A DNA stretch of 64,000 nt, from assembly GCA_012520915.1 (NCBI GenBank), contig JAAYNJ010000022.1, forward strand, positions 186,001-250,000. Reading direction: 5' to 3'. This DNA comes from Oscillospiraceae bacterium (GTDB lineage: Bacteria > Bacillota > Clostridia > Oscillospirales > Ruminococcaceae). This document shows, one piece after another, positions 25,337 through 34,729 of this stretch. The stretch's first letter is position 1; every line of letters begins with the position of its first letter. A program made the position numbers and the translations under genes. The notes under the pieces were generated by a model that made no database searches, had not been told where the DNA came from, and saw only the letters and a program-made list of their open reading frames with translations.

Positions 25337-26860
25337 ATGAGTTTTGATTATATTCTTGAAACCCGGGATATATGTAAAAATTTCGGCAAACTCGCTGCAA
25401 ACGACAGAATAAGCTTAAAAATCAAACGAAATACCATACACTCAATAGTGGGTGAAAATGGTGCCGGTAAAAGCACATTGATGAATATTCTCACAAATAT
25501 ACACAAGGCTGATAGCGGTGAAATTCTTATCAATGGTAAAGAGGTTAAATTCAAAAGCACCATAGATGCCGCCAGACAAGGCATAGGTATGGTTTACCAG
25601 GAATTTATGTTGATGAAAGGATTTACTTCGTTTGAAAATATTATTGTCGGATTTGAAGAAAAAAAAGGGATAGCCATAGATTTTAAAGAAAGTAGAAAAA
25701 AAGTCGAAAGGATATGTGATGAATATCATTTTCCCTTACCGCTCGATACACTGATTGATGATTTACCTGTATCGGTGCTCCAACAAATTGAAATTGTAAA
25801 AGTTCTTTACCGGGGTGCAGAAATAATCATCCTTGATGAGCCGACATCGTCGTTAACACCTCAAGGAATAAGAGGATTATTTAGTGCGATCAGAGCTCTT
25901 CGAGATTTGGGAAAGACCGTGCTGTTTATCACGCACAAGCTTAAAGAAGTATTTGAAATCTCCGATGAAATTTCTGTCTTAAGGGATGGGAAATTAATAG
26001 GCACATACCAACCGAGTGATGTTAACCCGCAAAAGTTGGCGAACCTAATGGTTGGAAGAGAGGTTATATTAAAAGCAAATAAAGCCCCTCATGAGGTAGG
26101 AGAGACTGTGCTCAAGGTGGATAACCTATCCGTGTATGACAAAGATGGAATAGAAAGAGTAAAGGGAGTTAGCTTTGACATAAAGAAAGGCGAGATTTTA
26201 GGGATAGCAGGAGTAGCCGGAAGTGGTCAGCAGCATTTATCCGAGGCGCTGTATGGGCTAACAAGACCAAAACAGGGCTCTTCGATTGAATTTAATGGTG
26301 AAGAAATTTCCAGAGGCAATCCTCTGGATCGACATAAGAATCGCATTGGATATGTACCCCAGGACAGAATAGGTTCGGGATGTAATGTCAATGGTACAAT
26401 ATGGGAAAATTGCATAATGGGGTACCATAAAGCGCGTGGCTTTGACCCACCTTGGTTATTAAACTACAAGCAAGCCCACGATTTTTCACGAAAGGTAGTA
26501 GAGGATTTCGATGTAAAAATTCAAACAATTGAAGACAGAGTAGGTTCCTTATCCGGTGGAAACATTCAAAAACTTATTGTTGGGAGAGAATTTTCTCAAC
26601 AAAATATTCTTTTGATTATTGAAGATCCGACACGAGGTATCGATGTAGGTGCGATAGAATATATATGGGAGAAGTTGTTGGATTTTGCAGCTCAAGGTGT
26701 TTCGGTGCTTATGATAAGCCATGATTTAAACGAAGTCATGCAGTTATCTGACAGGATAATGGTCATGTATGATGGACACTTGTATAATGCAGGAAACTAT
26801 TTGGAGCTGACTGAAGAGCAGATAGGTCTCATTATGATGGGGGGGAGTTTGCATGAATAA
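25337..26860 (+). CDS. Nucleoside-type ABC transporter ATPase (NupO/RbsA-like, two domains)
   Basis: A 507 aa fused double ATPase. The first domain has Walker A GENGAGKST (39-47), LPVSVLQQIEIVKVL in place of a canonical signature, and Walker B IIILDEPTSSLTP. The second has the degenerate GVAGSGQQ typical of RbsA/NupO proteins and the signature LSGGNIQKLIVGREF. It energises import with the BMP-type binding protein and the two permeases that follow. I chose ATG at 25337, six bases after GGGAG; ATG at 25334 is too close. It overlaps the next gene by 8 bases. Confidence 0.93.
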   Translation: MSFDYILETRDICKNFGKLAANDRISLKIKRNTIHSIVGENGAGKSTLMNILTNIHKADSGEILINGKEVKFKSTIDAARQGIGMVYQEFMLMKGFTSFENIIVGFEEKKGIAIDFKESRKKVERICDEYHFPLPLDTLIDDLPVSVLQQIEIVKVLYRGAEIIILDEPTSSLTPQGIRGLFSAIRALRDLGKTVLFITHKLKEVFEISDEISVLRDGKLIGTYQPSDVNPQKLANLMVGREVILKANKAPHEVGETVLKVDNLSVYDKDGIERVKGVSFDIKKGEILGIAGVAGSGQQHLSEALYGLTRPKQGSSIEFNGEEISRGNPLDRHKNRIGYVPQDRIGSGCNVNGTIWENCIMGYHKARGFDPPWLLNYKQAHDFSRKVVEDFDVKIQTIEDRVGSLSGGNIQKLIVGREFSQQNILLIIEDPTRGIDVGAIEYIWEKLLDFAAQGVSVLMISHDLNEVMQLSDRIMVMYDGHLYNAGNYLELTEEQIGLIMMGGSLHE

Positions 26861-27941
26861 AACTACAAAATTGGGTGAAGAGTTTAAAATTAATCTTATC
26901 AAATATAGCTTTTCACTCTTTGCTGTACTCCTTATAGGTTCACTTTTAATAATGGCTCAAGGGGAAAATCCGATAACTGCAGTTTCATCAATATTTGTCG
27001 GGGCGTTTGGGAGCAAGGTGAACTTTGGAAACACTTTGCACTGGATGGCCCCTTGTATGCTTGTCGGGACAGCGGCTCTTATTGCTTTCAGATCGGGAGT
27101 TATGAACCTTGGTTTGGAGGGGCAAATCTATTTTGGCGCTTTGGCTGCCGGGTTAGCGGGATATATGGTTGAACTTCCCCCTATTATCCATCCGTTGTTC
27201 TGTATTGTTGTCGGAGGAATTGCCGGTATGTTGTGGGCCCTTTTACCTGCAATATTAAGGTTGTTCTTCAACATAAGTGAAGTTATCTCAACCCTTATTC
27301 TGAACTATATTGCGATACTGCTTGCCGAGTTGTTTACTATACTTCTTATGAAATTTGAAAAGAATATGTCGGTTACAAACATTGCAACTACAAAAATATT
27401 GGATTCTGCGAGGCTATTGGTGCTGATAAAAGGTACAAATGCGACATCTGCATTGATTATTGCGGCAGTTATTTTGGTTGTAGTTTATCTGGTGTATAAG
27501 TATACGGTTGTCGGATACGAACTGAAACAGGTAGGCCAAAATTTAAAATTTGCTAAAATTGGCGGAGTTAATGCATCAAGGGTGTTTATATCGATATTTT
27601 TAATTTCAGGATTCATTGCAGGGATTTGCGGAGCTACAGAGACAATCGGTGTTAACTATAAGTTTATTTCGAGATTTTCTGCAAACCTGGGATGGGACGG
27701 GGTAATGATAACAAGAGTGGCTGCTAACAGCCCTGGAGGTGTGGCCGTTGTTTCGTTCATTTGGGCGGCTTTTAAAGCCGGTGCGATGCATATGGAAAGA
27801 AATACCGTGTTAAACAGGTATGTAATTAATTTATTGCAGGCAATATTTGTCTTGTTTATCTCAATAGATTACAAAATGTTATACACAAATTATAAAGAAA
27901 GAAAATTTATTAAAAGTCAAAGTTTAAAGGAGAGGGATTGA
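26853..27941 (+). CDS. Nucleoside-type ABC transporter permease (NupP-like)
   Basis: A 362 aa inner-membrane permease of the branched-chain/ribose superfamily with about nine hydrophobic segments. GTAALIAFRSGVMNLGLEGQIYFGALAAG is the family N-terminal block (EGQIYFGA core), FNISEVISTLILNYIA follows, and VGYELKQVGQNLKFAKIGG is the cytoplasmic coupling loop. It pairs with the following permease as a heterodimer. A GGGGGAG ribosome site overlaps the end of the ATPase gene. Confidence 0.92.
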   Translation: MNKTTKLGEEFKINLIKYSFSLFAVLLIGSLLIMAQGENPITAVSSIFVGAFGSKVNFGNTLHWMAPCMLVGTAALIAFRSGVMNLGLEGQIYFGALAAGLAGYMVELPPIIHPLFCIVVGGIAGMLWALLPAILRLFFNISEVISTLILNYIAILLAELFTILLMKFEKNMSVTNIATTKILDSARLLVLIKGTNATSALIIAAVILVVVYLVYKYTVVGYELKQVGQNLKFAKIGGVNASRVFISIFLISGFIAGICGATETIGVNYKFISRFSANLGWDGVMITRVAANSPGGVAVVSFIWAAFKAGAMHMERNTVLNRYVINLLQAIFVLFISIDYKMLYTNYKERKFIKSQSLKERD

Positions 27942-28858
27942 CGGAATATCTTAAGGCAATGATTAACCCTGTTACTTTTAGTGCCGCTTTCAGGTTGGGA
28001 ACTCCGCTCTTAATAGGTTTATCGGGTTACTGCTTCTCGAACAAAGTGGGAATTTTAAATATTGCCCTGGAGAGTTTTATGATGATCTCTGCCTTCTTTT
28101 CGCTACTGGGAAGCTACCTGTTCTTGAATCAATATATCGGGGCACTTTTCGGGATACTTTCGGGAATAGTGCTTTCGATTATTTACGGTATACTTGTATT
28201 CCATTTGGGTGCAAACGGACTTATTACCGGCGTGGGGTTTAATTTATCGGGATGGGGTTTAACTACCATGCTCTTGGTTGCAATATTTAAAACAAGGGGA
28301 GCTGCGAATGTAGATGCGAGTTACTTTGCATCCATAGATATTCCTTTTTTGAGAAACATACCGTTTATAAGTGATGTTTTTAATAATCAGACAATTTTAG
28401 TGTATATTTCACCGATGCTTATCCTGATATCGTATTTTGTGATGTATAAAACGCCCTTTGGATTACGTGCTAGAGGTATCGGATTAAACTCTAAAGCAGC
28501 GGAAACTGCCGGAATCAGGGTAATTAGATATCAGTGGGTATCTATGATTGTTTCCGGTGCAACAATGGGACTTTCGGGTGCATTTATTTCTCTAAACACT
28601 ATAGCGCTTTTTAGTGAAAACATGACGAGTGGAAGAGGGTTTTTAGTTCTCGCATCTGCAATGGTGGGCAAAGGCAATCCAATAATAAGTATGCTTGTGG
28701 CATATGTTTTTTCGTATTTTGAGGCATTAACTTTTACTTGGTCAAGTTTTCCAATAAATACACAACTAATACAAATGTTGCCTTATGTTGCGGTTTTAAT
28801 AGTTTTGTTTGTAACAAACTTCAAAAACATTAAAAATGCAGGTGATATTGATCAATAG
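27938..28858 (+). CDS. Nucleoside-type ABC transporter permease (NupQ-like)
   Basis: A 306 aa second permease with about eight hydrophobic segments. Family blocks are GLSGYCFSNKVGILNIALES near the N-terminus, LGANGLITGVGFNL, and PFGLRARGIGLNSKAAETAG, the coupling loop. The start is TTG at 27938, overlapping the previous stop, with AAAGGAGAGG just upstream. It completes the importer encoded from 24218. Confidence 0.92.
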   Translation: MTEYLKAMINPVTFSAAFRLGTPLLIGLSGYCFSNKVGILNIALESFMMISAFFSLLGSYLFLNQYIGALFGILSGIVLSIIYGILVFHLGANGLITGVGFNLSGWGLTTMLLVAIFKTRGAANVDASYFASIDIPFLRNIPFISDVFNNQTILVYISPMLILISYFVMYKTPFGLRARGIGLNSKAAETAGIRVIRYQWVSMIVSGATMGLSGAFISLNTIALFSENMTSGRGFLVLASAMVGKGNPIISMLVAYVFSYFEALTFTWSSFPINTQLIQMLPYVAVLIVLFVTNFKNIKNAGDIDQ

Positions 28859-28929
28859 GACAAGATAGGTTATTTGGTTGTGTTAAGATAAATTTCTAAG
28901 ACTATAGTCTGTGTTTGAAAGGAGAAAAT

Positions 28930-29985
28930 ATGTCGACAAGGATTTCAAAAATTCTTGGTGGTTTTTTAGCGGCGGCTATTGGAGATGCAATGGGTGCTGC
29001 AACGGAGATTCGTACGACGGAAATGATTAAAGACTACTTTGGCGGTTATGTTAAAGAAATTATTAATCCGCCGGAAGATACATGGGCGCACGGAACAAAG
29101 GCAGGCATGGTGACGGACGACTTTTCAATTTCTTTTTTCAGTGCAGAAGAAATATGTAAAGCTGGTGGGCAGGTAACGGAAGAAGTCGCTTTGAAGGCCC
29201 TAATGAGGTGGAGCGAGGCCCCTCAATATAGTAGATTTTGCGGGCCGACTACTCTTAATGCGTTAAAAAGAATCAAGGGGGAGGAAGTACCGAAAACGAA
29301 ACATGATAGGTTGCTTTGTGTAAACTCAAGAGCCTCAAATGGTGCTCCTATGAAAGTTGGGAGCATAGGTTTATTCAATGCAGGTGATGTTGACAAAGCG
29401 ATTGACGATGCAATAATTTTATGCAAGATTACACACGACAACACAACTGCATTGTCCGGTGCAGCCGCAATAGCAGCCGCAACTGCCAGAGCGATGGATG
29501 ACAGAGTGTCATGGTGTGAGGTGGTTCAAGCGGGTATCTATGGTGCAAGGGAGGGGTTTGAGCGAGCAAAACTAATTGCACGTCCGGTTGCCACTGCATC
29601 AGTAGAACGAAGAATTAATCTTGCGGTTGAAGTGGGGATGAGAAATCAAGGTGATTGGGAAAAGGCAATGGTTGAGCTTTCTCAAATTATCGGAGGAGGA
29701 TTACCTGCTGCTGAAGCCGTACCCGCCGCTTTTGGATACATTGTTGCCTGCGAAGGAGACCCCATGCAAACATTGTATATGGCAGTTAACGCTGGTGATG
29801 ATACCGATACTGTTGGTTGTATGGTAGGTTATATTGTCGGGGCATTAGGCGGCATAGATAAATTGCCGATGAAATATTTGTACAAGATTGAACAAATGAA
29901 CGGTTTTGATCTACAAGGTATCTCTAAAAGTATTGATAATCTTCTTGATAAGAGAGAGTCTAATGAAATTGGGGGGAAAATATGA
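28930..29985 (+). CDS. ADP-ribosylglycohydrolase family protein, paralogue 2
   Basis: A 351 aa ARH/DraG-family protein. Metal-site motifs are intact: GDAMGA (18-23), TDDFS (62-66) and GDDTDT (289-294). It is clearly similar to paralogue 1 through the whole length (for example ATEIRT, PAAEAVPAAFGYIVACEGD). The start is ATG at 28930 with AAAGGAG upstream; a start at 28915 has no ribosome site. It follows the ABC permease by 71 bases and overlaps paralogue 3 by 4 bases, so uptake and glycosidic cleavage are probably coordinated. Confidence 0.88.
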   Translation: MSTRISKILGGFLAAAIGDAMGAATEIRTTEMIKDYFGGYVKEIINPPEDTWAHGTKAGMVTDDFSISFFSAEEICKAGGQVTEEVALKALMRWSEAPQYSRFCGPTTLNALKRIKGEEVPKTKHDRLLCVNSRASNGAPMKVGSIGLFNAGDVDKAIDDAIILCKITHDNTTALSGAAAIAAATARAMDDRVSWCEVVQAGIYGAREGFERAKLIARPVATASVERRINLAVEVGMRNQGDWEKAMVELSQIIGGGLPAAEAVPAAFGYIVACEGDPMQTLYMAVNAGDDTDTVGCMVGYIVGALGGIDKLPMKYLYKIEQMNGFDLQGISKSIDNLLDKRESNEIGGKI

Positions 29986-31013
29986 CTATACTATTTGATA
30001 GAATCTTGGGTGCTATGGCCGGCTGTGCTATTGGAGATGCAATGGGATCGCCCACAGAGACAAGACCCACATATCTGATTAAAGAACATATTGGCGGCGG
30101 AGATTATGTGAGGGACTATCACACACCGCTTCCTGATACATTAAGCGCCGGATCCCCGAAAGGTTTGGTTACTGATGATTTTTCCGTTTCGTACCTTTCA
30201 TTGAAACAATTTGCACAACAAGGAGGGGAAATTACGAAGGAGGCTGCTATTGCAGCTATGTTGGAATGGAGTACCTACGATAGGTATTATATTTCTCATT
30301 CAGGTCCTACATCCAAAAAAAGTATTGCAAAACTAAAAGGTGAACCGTATGACAGCAAAGATGACTACACGGTGACAGATATATATGCCTCGACAAACGG
30401 AGCCGGCATGAAAGCGTGGTGTGCCGGGATATTAAATATTGGTGATTTGGATAAAGCGATAGACGATGCTATTGTGATGTGTAAGGTAACACACGACAAT
30501 GCAATTGCTCTGTCAGCAGGATGTGCTGTGGCTGCAGCAACTGCCTATGCGGCAACTAAAAACTCAACTATAGCAGGAGTCGTCAAAGCAGGGCTATATG
30601 GAGCGCGGGAAGGATATAACAAATCATTGCCAATTACAAGGGGCTCCGTTGGAGCGTCCGTTGAAGAAAGAATTAAACTTGCGGTCTCAATCGGACTAAA
30701 CTATTCTAATGATTTTGATAGATTGTTATTGGAAATGTCGGATATTGTCGGTACCGGGCTAAACGCAAATGAAGCGATTCCTGCCGCGTTCGGATTTTTG
30801 GTGGCTGCACAGGGTAAAGTAATGGATTCAATAATAATGTCAATTAATGTTGGTGCAGATACCGACACGGTGGCGGCAATAGCTGGAGCGATGTGTGGTG
30901 CATATTCCGGTGCAGAAGGTCTGGATTCGCATATTGAATTTATTTCCGAGGTTAACGATTTTGAAATAGTCGAACTTGCTCGAACCCTCGAAAGCGTGTT
31001 ATCTGCAAAGTGA
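29982..31013 (+). CDS. ADP-ribosylglycohydrolase family protein, paralogue 3
   Basis: A 343 aa ARH/DraG-family protein, the most divergent of the three. GDAMGS (18-23), TDDFS (64-68) and GADTDT (291-296) are present; the first Asp of the GDD seen in the others is Ala here, but the DTDT core remains. A GGGGGG-rich ribosome site lies within the preceding gene, and the start overlaps its stop (ATGA). Two adjacent, non-identical copies suggest different substrates or a heteromer rather than simple dosage. Confidence 0.87.
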   Translation: MTILFDRILGAMAGCAIGDAMGSPTETRPTYLIKEHIGGGDYVRDYHTPLPDTLSAGSPKGLVTDDFSVSYLSLKQFAQQGGEITKEAAIAAMLEWSTYDRYYISHSGPTSKKSIAKLKGEPYDSKDDYTVTDIYASTNGAGMKAWCAGILNIGDLDKAIDDAIVMCKVTHDNAIALSAGCAVAAATAYAATKNSTIAGVVKAGLYGAREGYNKSLPITRGSVGASVEERIKLAVSIGLNYSNDFDRLLLEMSDIVGTGLNANEAIPAAFGFLVAAQGKVMDSIIMSINVGADTDTVAAIAGAMCGAYSGAEGLDSHIEFISEVNDFEIVELARTLESVLSAK

Positions 31014-31084
31014 TTATTTAGCCGAGGAGTATACGGATTTGAATGTTTGTTCATTATTTTTATTGTATGGAAGGGGAGAGGGCT

Positions 31085-32026
31085 TTGGATAAACAAGAGT
31101 ATATTGTTTTTATTGGAGCACCTTGTATAGATGAATATTACACAATTTTGGATAATTGGCCTAAATTGGGTGATAAGGGGAATGTTAAATTTCTTGGTAA
31201 TGTTCCCGGAGGAATGATAGCAAACGCTGCCTGTGTTTTTGCCGGATATGGTGTTAAAACATATTGTTTTGATGTGATGAGCGACAGTGGTACAACCAAA
31301 TTTCTAATTGACGATATGGAAGAAAACAATGTTGATATGTCTAAAATATCCTTGGTCGATGGGCTGAACGATGCAAAATGCATAATATTTCAGTATGAGG
31401 GCGAAAGGAGCATTGTTGTAGTTGTTGGAGATGAGTATAAGTATTACGTAGATAAAGAAAATTTAGAGTTTCTGCAAAATGCATCTTATATTTTCTCAAC
31501 CATACCTGTAATTAAAAGAATGGAAGATCATGAAAATATAATAAAAGCTCTAAAAAAAAGTGGGGTGAAAATAGTATTAGACAATGAAGGCACATGTTTC
31601 ACCGAAGGTTGGGAAGTAATAATGAACTGCGCCCACACAGCTTTTTTTAACGAGTTTAGTTTATCTGTATTTGCAGACGGAACCGATGAAGAAGAGTTTA
31701 TCAATAAGCTGATTGATAACGGTATAACAAATGTTGTTGTTACACTCGGACCGAATGGCTGTCGGGTTATTGCGGAAAATGATGATTTCAGCATACCCTC
31801 ATACGATGTAAAGAAGGTAGATACAACAGGTGCCGGAGACACATTTAATAGCAGTTTTATGTATGGTATGCATAGAGGGTGGGATATTAGAAAATGTGCA
31901 ATGTTTGCGAATGCTGCAGCAAATATGTCAATTACAATACAAGGCCCAAGAGGTGGTATAACAACTGAAAAAGAGGTAGAAAATTTTATAAATTCAAGAT
32001 TATCTGAAATACCAAAAATTTACTAG
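31085..32026 (+). CDS. PfkB-family carbohydrate/nucleoside kinase, paralogue 1
   Basis: A 313 aa ribokinase-fold kinase. It has an N-terminal glycine motif (VPGGMIANAACVFAGYG) and the C-terminal anion hole and catalytic base DTTGAGDTF (Asp 252). The family phosphorylates ribose, nucleosides, pseudouridine and other sugars. The best start is TTG at 31085 with GGGGAG 6 bases upstream; an in-frame ATG at 31043 has no site. It is the last gene of the ABC/ARH operon before a terminator, which suggests that a released sugar or nucleoside is phosphorylated. Confidence 0.86.
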   Translation: MDKQEYIVFIGAPCIDEYYTILDNWPKLGDKGNVKFLGNVPGGMIANAACVFAGYGVKTYCFDVMSDSGTTKFLIDDMEENNVDMSKISLVDGLNDAKCIIFQYEGERSIVVVVGDEYKYYVDKENLEFLQNASYIFSTIPVIKRMEDHENIIKALKKSGVKIVLDNEGTCFTEGWEVIMNCAHTAFFNEFSLSVFADGTDEEEFINKLIDNGITNVVVTLGPNGCRVIAENDDFSIPSYDVKKVDTTGAGDTFNSSFMYGMHRGWDIRKCAMFANAAANMSITIQGPRGGITTEKEVENFINSRLSEIPKIY

Positions 32027-32054
32027 AATTCAGTTGCTATTTTGAAGAAACTTT

Positions 32055-32108
32055 TTTCTGACCCTCGTGTTGATGCAATTTGATATTAAGGGGGTCAGAA
32101 ATTTTTTG
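32055..32108 (+). terminator. Intrinsic terminator after the ABC/ARH/PfkB operon
   Basis: TTCTGACCC (32057-32065) pairs with GGGTCAGAA (32092-32100) around a 26-base loop, followed by six Ts. Confidence 0.65.
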
Positions 32109-32165
32109 GCAAGTTATTTGTTTAATTGCAAGAAGAAAATTTTAATAAAACCATATGGGGAATCA

Positions 32166-33320
32166 ATGATAGAAATTAAAGGAAAACACAATAGAGCCGT
32201 GTGTTATGCAGATGACCTCGAAAAGACGGCAAAAGACCAGATAACGACACTATGCGATCTTGAGATATTCTCAGACAGCAAAATACGTATCATGCCCGAT
32301 GTGCATGCCGGAGCGGGGTGTACCATTGGAACCACGATGACAATCAACTATATAGTGGTTCCTAATATGGTTGGTGTTGACATTGGCTGTGGAATAGAGA
32401 CGGTTAAAATTGAAAACAAAACAATTGATTTTGATAAACTGGATTATCTGGTTAGGAGAGAAATTCCCAGCGGCAGGGACATAAGAAAAACGCCTCACGA
32501 AAGCAATAAAGAAATTGATTTATCTATGCTTAAGTGCAAAGACAATGTGGATTTGCACAGAGGCAGGTTGAGCATCGGTACCCTCGGCGGAGGAAATCAT
32601 TTTATTGAGGTTGGCAAAGATAAAGAGGGAAAATTAAATATTGCCGTACATTCTGGCAGTAGAAATATCGGATTTCAGGTAGCGCGTTATTACCAAAATG
32701 CGGGATTTAGAGTTTTGAAAAATAAAATCAAGTCATATAGCAAGGCGAAAACAAAAAGCTCAAAGAATAAAATGTTAAATAATATTCCAAAGGATCTTGC
32801 ATTCGTTGAAGGCGAGTTGTTTCACGACTATTTGAATGACATGGGTATTATGCAAAAGTATGCAGATATTAATCGAAAAGCGATTATGAGTATCATTATT
32901 GAAAAGATGAACCTTAAGCCGGTTGACAGATTCTCCACTATACATAACTACATTGATATTGAAAATATGATATTGCGCAAGGGGGCAGTTTCTGCAAAAC
33001 TTAATGAAAAATTTCTCGTGCCGATTAACATGAGAGACGGTAGCCTTGTATGTATCGGCAAGGGAAACAGTGACTGGAATTATTCCGCTCCACACGGTGC
33101 CGGAAGGGTGCTTAGCAGGACTCAAGCTTTTAAAAATTTGAGTTTAAAGGATTATAAATCCGAGATGTCAAGTGTATACTCAACAACAGTAGGACAGGAT
33201 ACGCTTGACGAGGCGCCAATGGCGTATAAAAGCATGGAATATATATCCAGAATGATAGAACCGACTGCGGAAATAATAGATCGAATTGTTCCGATTTATA
33301 ATTTTAAAGCGGCAGAATAA
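32166..33320 (+). CDS. RtcB-family RNA ligase
   Basis: A 384 aa RtcB-type ligase that joins RNA 2',3'-cyclic phosphate or 3'-phosphate ends to 5'-OH ends with Mn and GTP. Motifs are DVHAGAGCTIGTT, GVDIGCGIETVKI (metal Cys), LGGGNHFIEV, HSGSRNIG, and SAPHGAGRVLSR with the His that is guanylylated. The length fits the shorter bacterial branch. The start is ATG at 32166 after GGGG. No archease or rtcR is nearby. Its neighbour is the CCA-adding enzyme gene, so a role in tRNA repair is plausible. Confidence 0.92.
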   Translation: MIEIKGKHNRAVCYADDLEKTAKDQITTLCDLEIFSDSKIRIMPDVHAGAGCTIGTTMTINYIVVPNMVGVDIGCGIETVKIENKTIDFDKLDYLVRREIPSGRDIRKTPHESNKEIDLSMLKCKDNVDLHRGRLSIGTLGGGNHFIEVGKDKEGKLNIAVHSGSRNIGFQVARYYQNAGFRVLKNKIKSYSKAKTKSSKNKMLNNIPKDLAFVEGELFHDYLNDMGIMQKYADINRKAIMSIIIEKMNLKPVDRFSTIHNYIDIENMILRKGAVSAKLNEKFLVPINMRDGSLVCIGKGNSDWNYSAPHGAGRVLSRTQAFKNLSLKDYKSEMSSVYSTTVGQDTLDEAPMAYKSMEYISRMIEPTAEIIDRIVPIYNFKAAE

Positions 33321-33363
33321 GCGACTAAAATATAGTAAACTGCTTTTTTTAACGGAGGAAGCA

Positions 33364-34695
33364 ATGATTTGCCTAAGCGAAGCAGTTGACAAGGTAATAA
33401 AGCGACTCGAATCTTTAGGGTTTGAATCATATGTTGTCGGGGGAAGCATAAGAGATACATTGCTGAATTTAAACCCGGTGGATTGGGACATAGCAACTAA
33501 TGCGAATCCTGTTCAGATAATTGAAGCATTTAAAGGGGAGAGAAAAAATCTTTCAGGAATCAAATTCGGAACTGTATCCGTCGCGATAGATGACATATCG
33601 ATAGATATTACAACATATCGAACAGAGGGCGAATACGAAGATTTTAGACACCCGCGAGAAATATCATTTTCATCTGGACTGTTTGAGGATATGAAAAGAC
33701 GGGATTTTACAGTAAATGCACTTGCTTACAATAGGAAAGACGGAGTAATTGATTATTTTGGAGGCCTGAACGACCTTTCCTCAGGTGTAATAAAATGTGT
33801 AGGCGACCCGTCCGAAAAATTTTCGGAAGATGCTTTAAGAATTATTAGAGCCTTTCGTTTTGCATCTGAATTGAACTTTAAAATTGATAAGCAAACACTG
33901 AATGTCGCGATGAAAAAAATGTCCTTATTAAATAATATTTCTAACGAGCGCATACAATGTGAAACTACAAGATTGATTTTGGGAAAAGGAGCGGGTAAGG
34001 TATTGGCCGATTATCCGGAGATTATTTTTTCGATAATCCCGGAGCTTGAACCGTTGAAATATATCTCACAATATGAGGGTGTACCTCGCTTCAGTGTATG
34101 GGACCATGTAGTTAAAGTAATAAAAAGTTCACCCTGTGAGCCACATATTCGTTGGGCTGCTCTCCTCCACGATATAGGAAAACAGGATATTGTTCCTGAA
34201 GTCAGTAATGTGAGGGAACGGTATATGGAGCACGCTGAAAAAAGTGAAAAAATGGCAGAAACAATACTAAGTCGCCTGAATTTTAAAAAATCTTTAAAGA
34301 AAAAAATATTGTTGATTATCAGAAACCATAGCAGACTAAAAAGTATGGAAAGTAAAGACATAAAAAAATATTTAGCGGATTATGGCAAAATTGATTTTTT
34401 CGATTTATTTTCTTTTGCCATAGCTGATAATGAAGGACAACTTGAAGGAATGAAATATCCAAAAGAACTGTATAAAAAAATAAAGAATACTGCTGACGAA
34501 ATCATTGAGGATGGACGATATTACAAGATAGAAGATTTATCAATAAACGGAAAAGAGCTTGCCGAGATGGGTTATGTTGGGAAAGACATCGGTGGAGTTC
34601 TGAAAAAATTGCACGAAGCTGTTTTAGACGACACTGTTAAGAACGACAAAGAATGTCTGACGGATTATCTGAAACAAATAAAAGCAGGTAGTTGA
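33364..34695 (+). CDS. CCA tRNA nucleotidyltransferase with HD domain
   Basis: A 443 aa class II nucleotidyltransferase that adds or repairs the 3' CCA of tRNA. The catalytic domain shows VVGGSIRDTLL (26-31) and DWD (40-42), then RRDFTVNALAYN and the ERIQCETTRLI helical region. An HD domain (WAALLHDIGKQD, His 269-Asp 270) follows. The start is ATG at 33364 with GGAGG upstream. It sits 43 bases after rtcB on the same strand. Confidence 0.94.
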   Translation: MICLSEAVDKVIKRLESLGFESYVVGGSIRDTLLNLNPVDWDIATNANPVQIIEAFKGERKNLSGIKFGTVSVAIDDISIDITTYRTEGEYEDFRHPREISFSSGLFEDMKRRDFTVNALAYNRKDGVIDYFGGLNDLSSGVIKCVGDPSEKFSEDALRIIRAFRFASELNFKIDKQTLNVAMKKMSLLNNISNERIQCETTRLILGKGAGKVLADYPEIIFSIIPELEPLKYISQYEGVPRFSVWDHVVKVIKSSPCEPHIRWAALLHDIGKQDIVPEVSNVRERYMEHAEKSEKMAETILSRLNFKKSLKKKILLIIRNHSRLKSMESKDIKKYLADYGKIDFFDLFSFAIADNEGQLEGMKYPKELYKKIKNTADEIIEDGRYYKIEDLSINGKELAEMGYVGKDIGGVLKKLHEAVLDDTVKNDKECLTDYLKQIKAGS

Positions 34696-34714
34696 CCAAC
34701 TGCCTGCTTTTATT
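34681..34714. terminator. Terminator after the CCA-adding enzyme gene
   Basis: AAAGCAGGTAGTTG pairs with CAACTGCCTGCTTT (one G-U), then TTATTATTT. It overlaps the stop codon and separates convergent genes. Confidence 0.8.
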
Positions 34715-34729
34715 ATTTATGCTTTTAAA

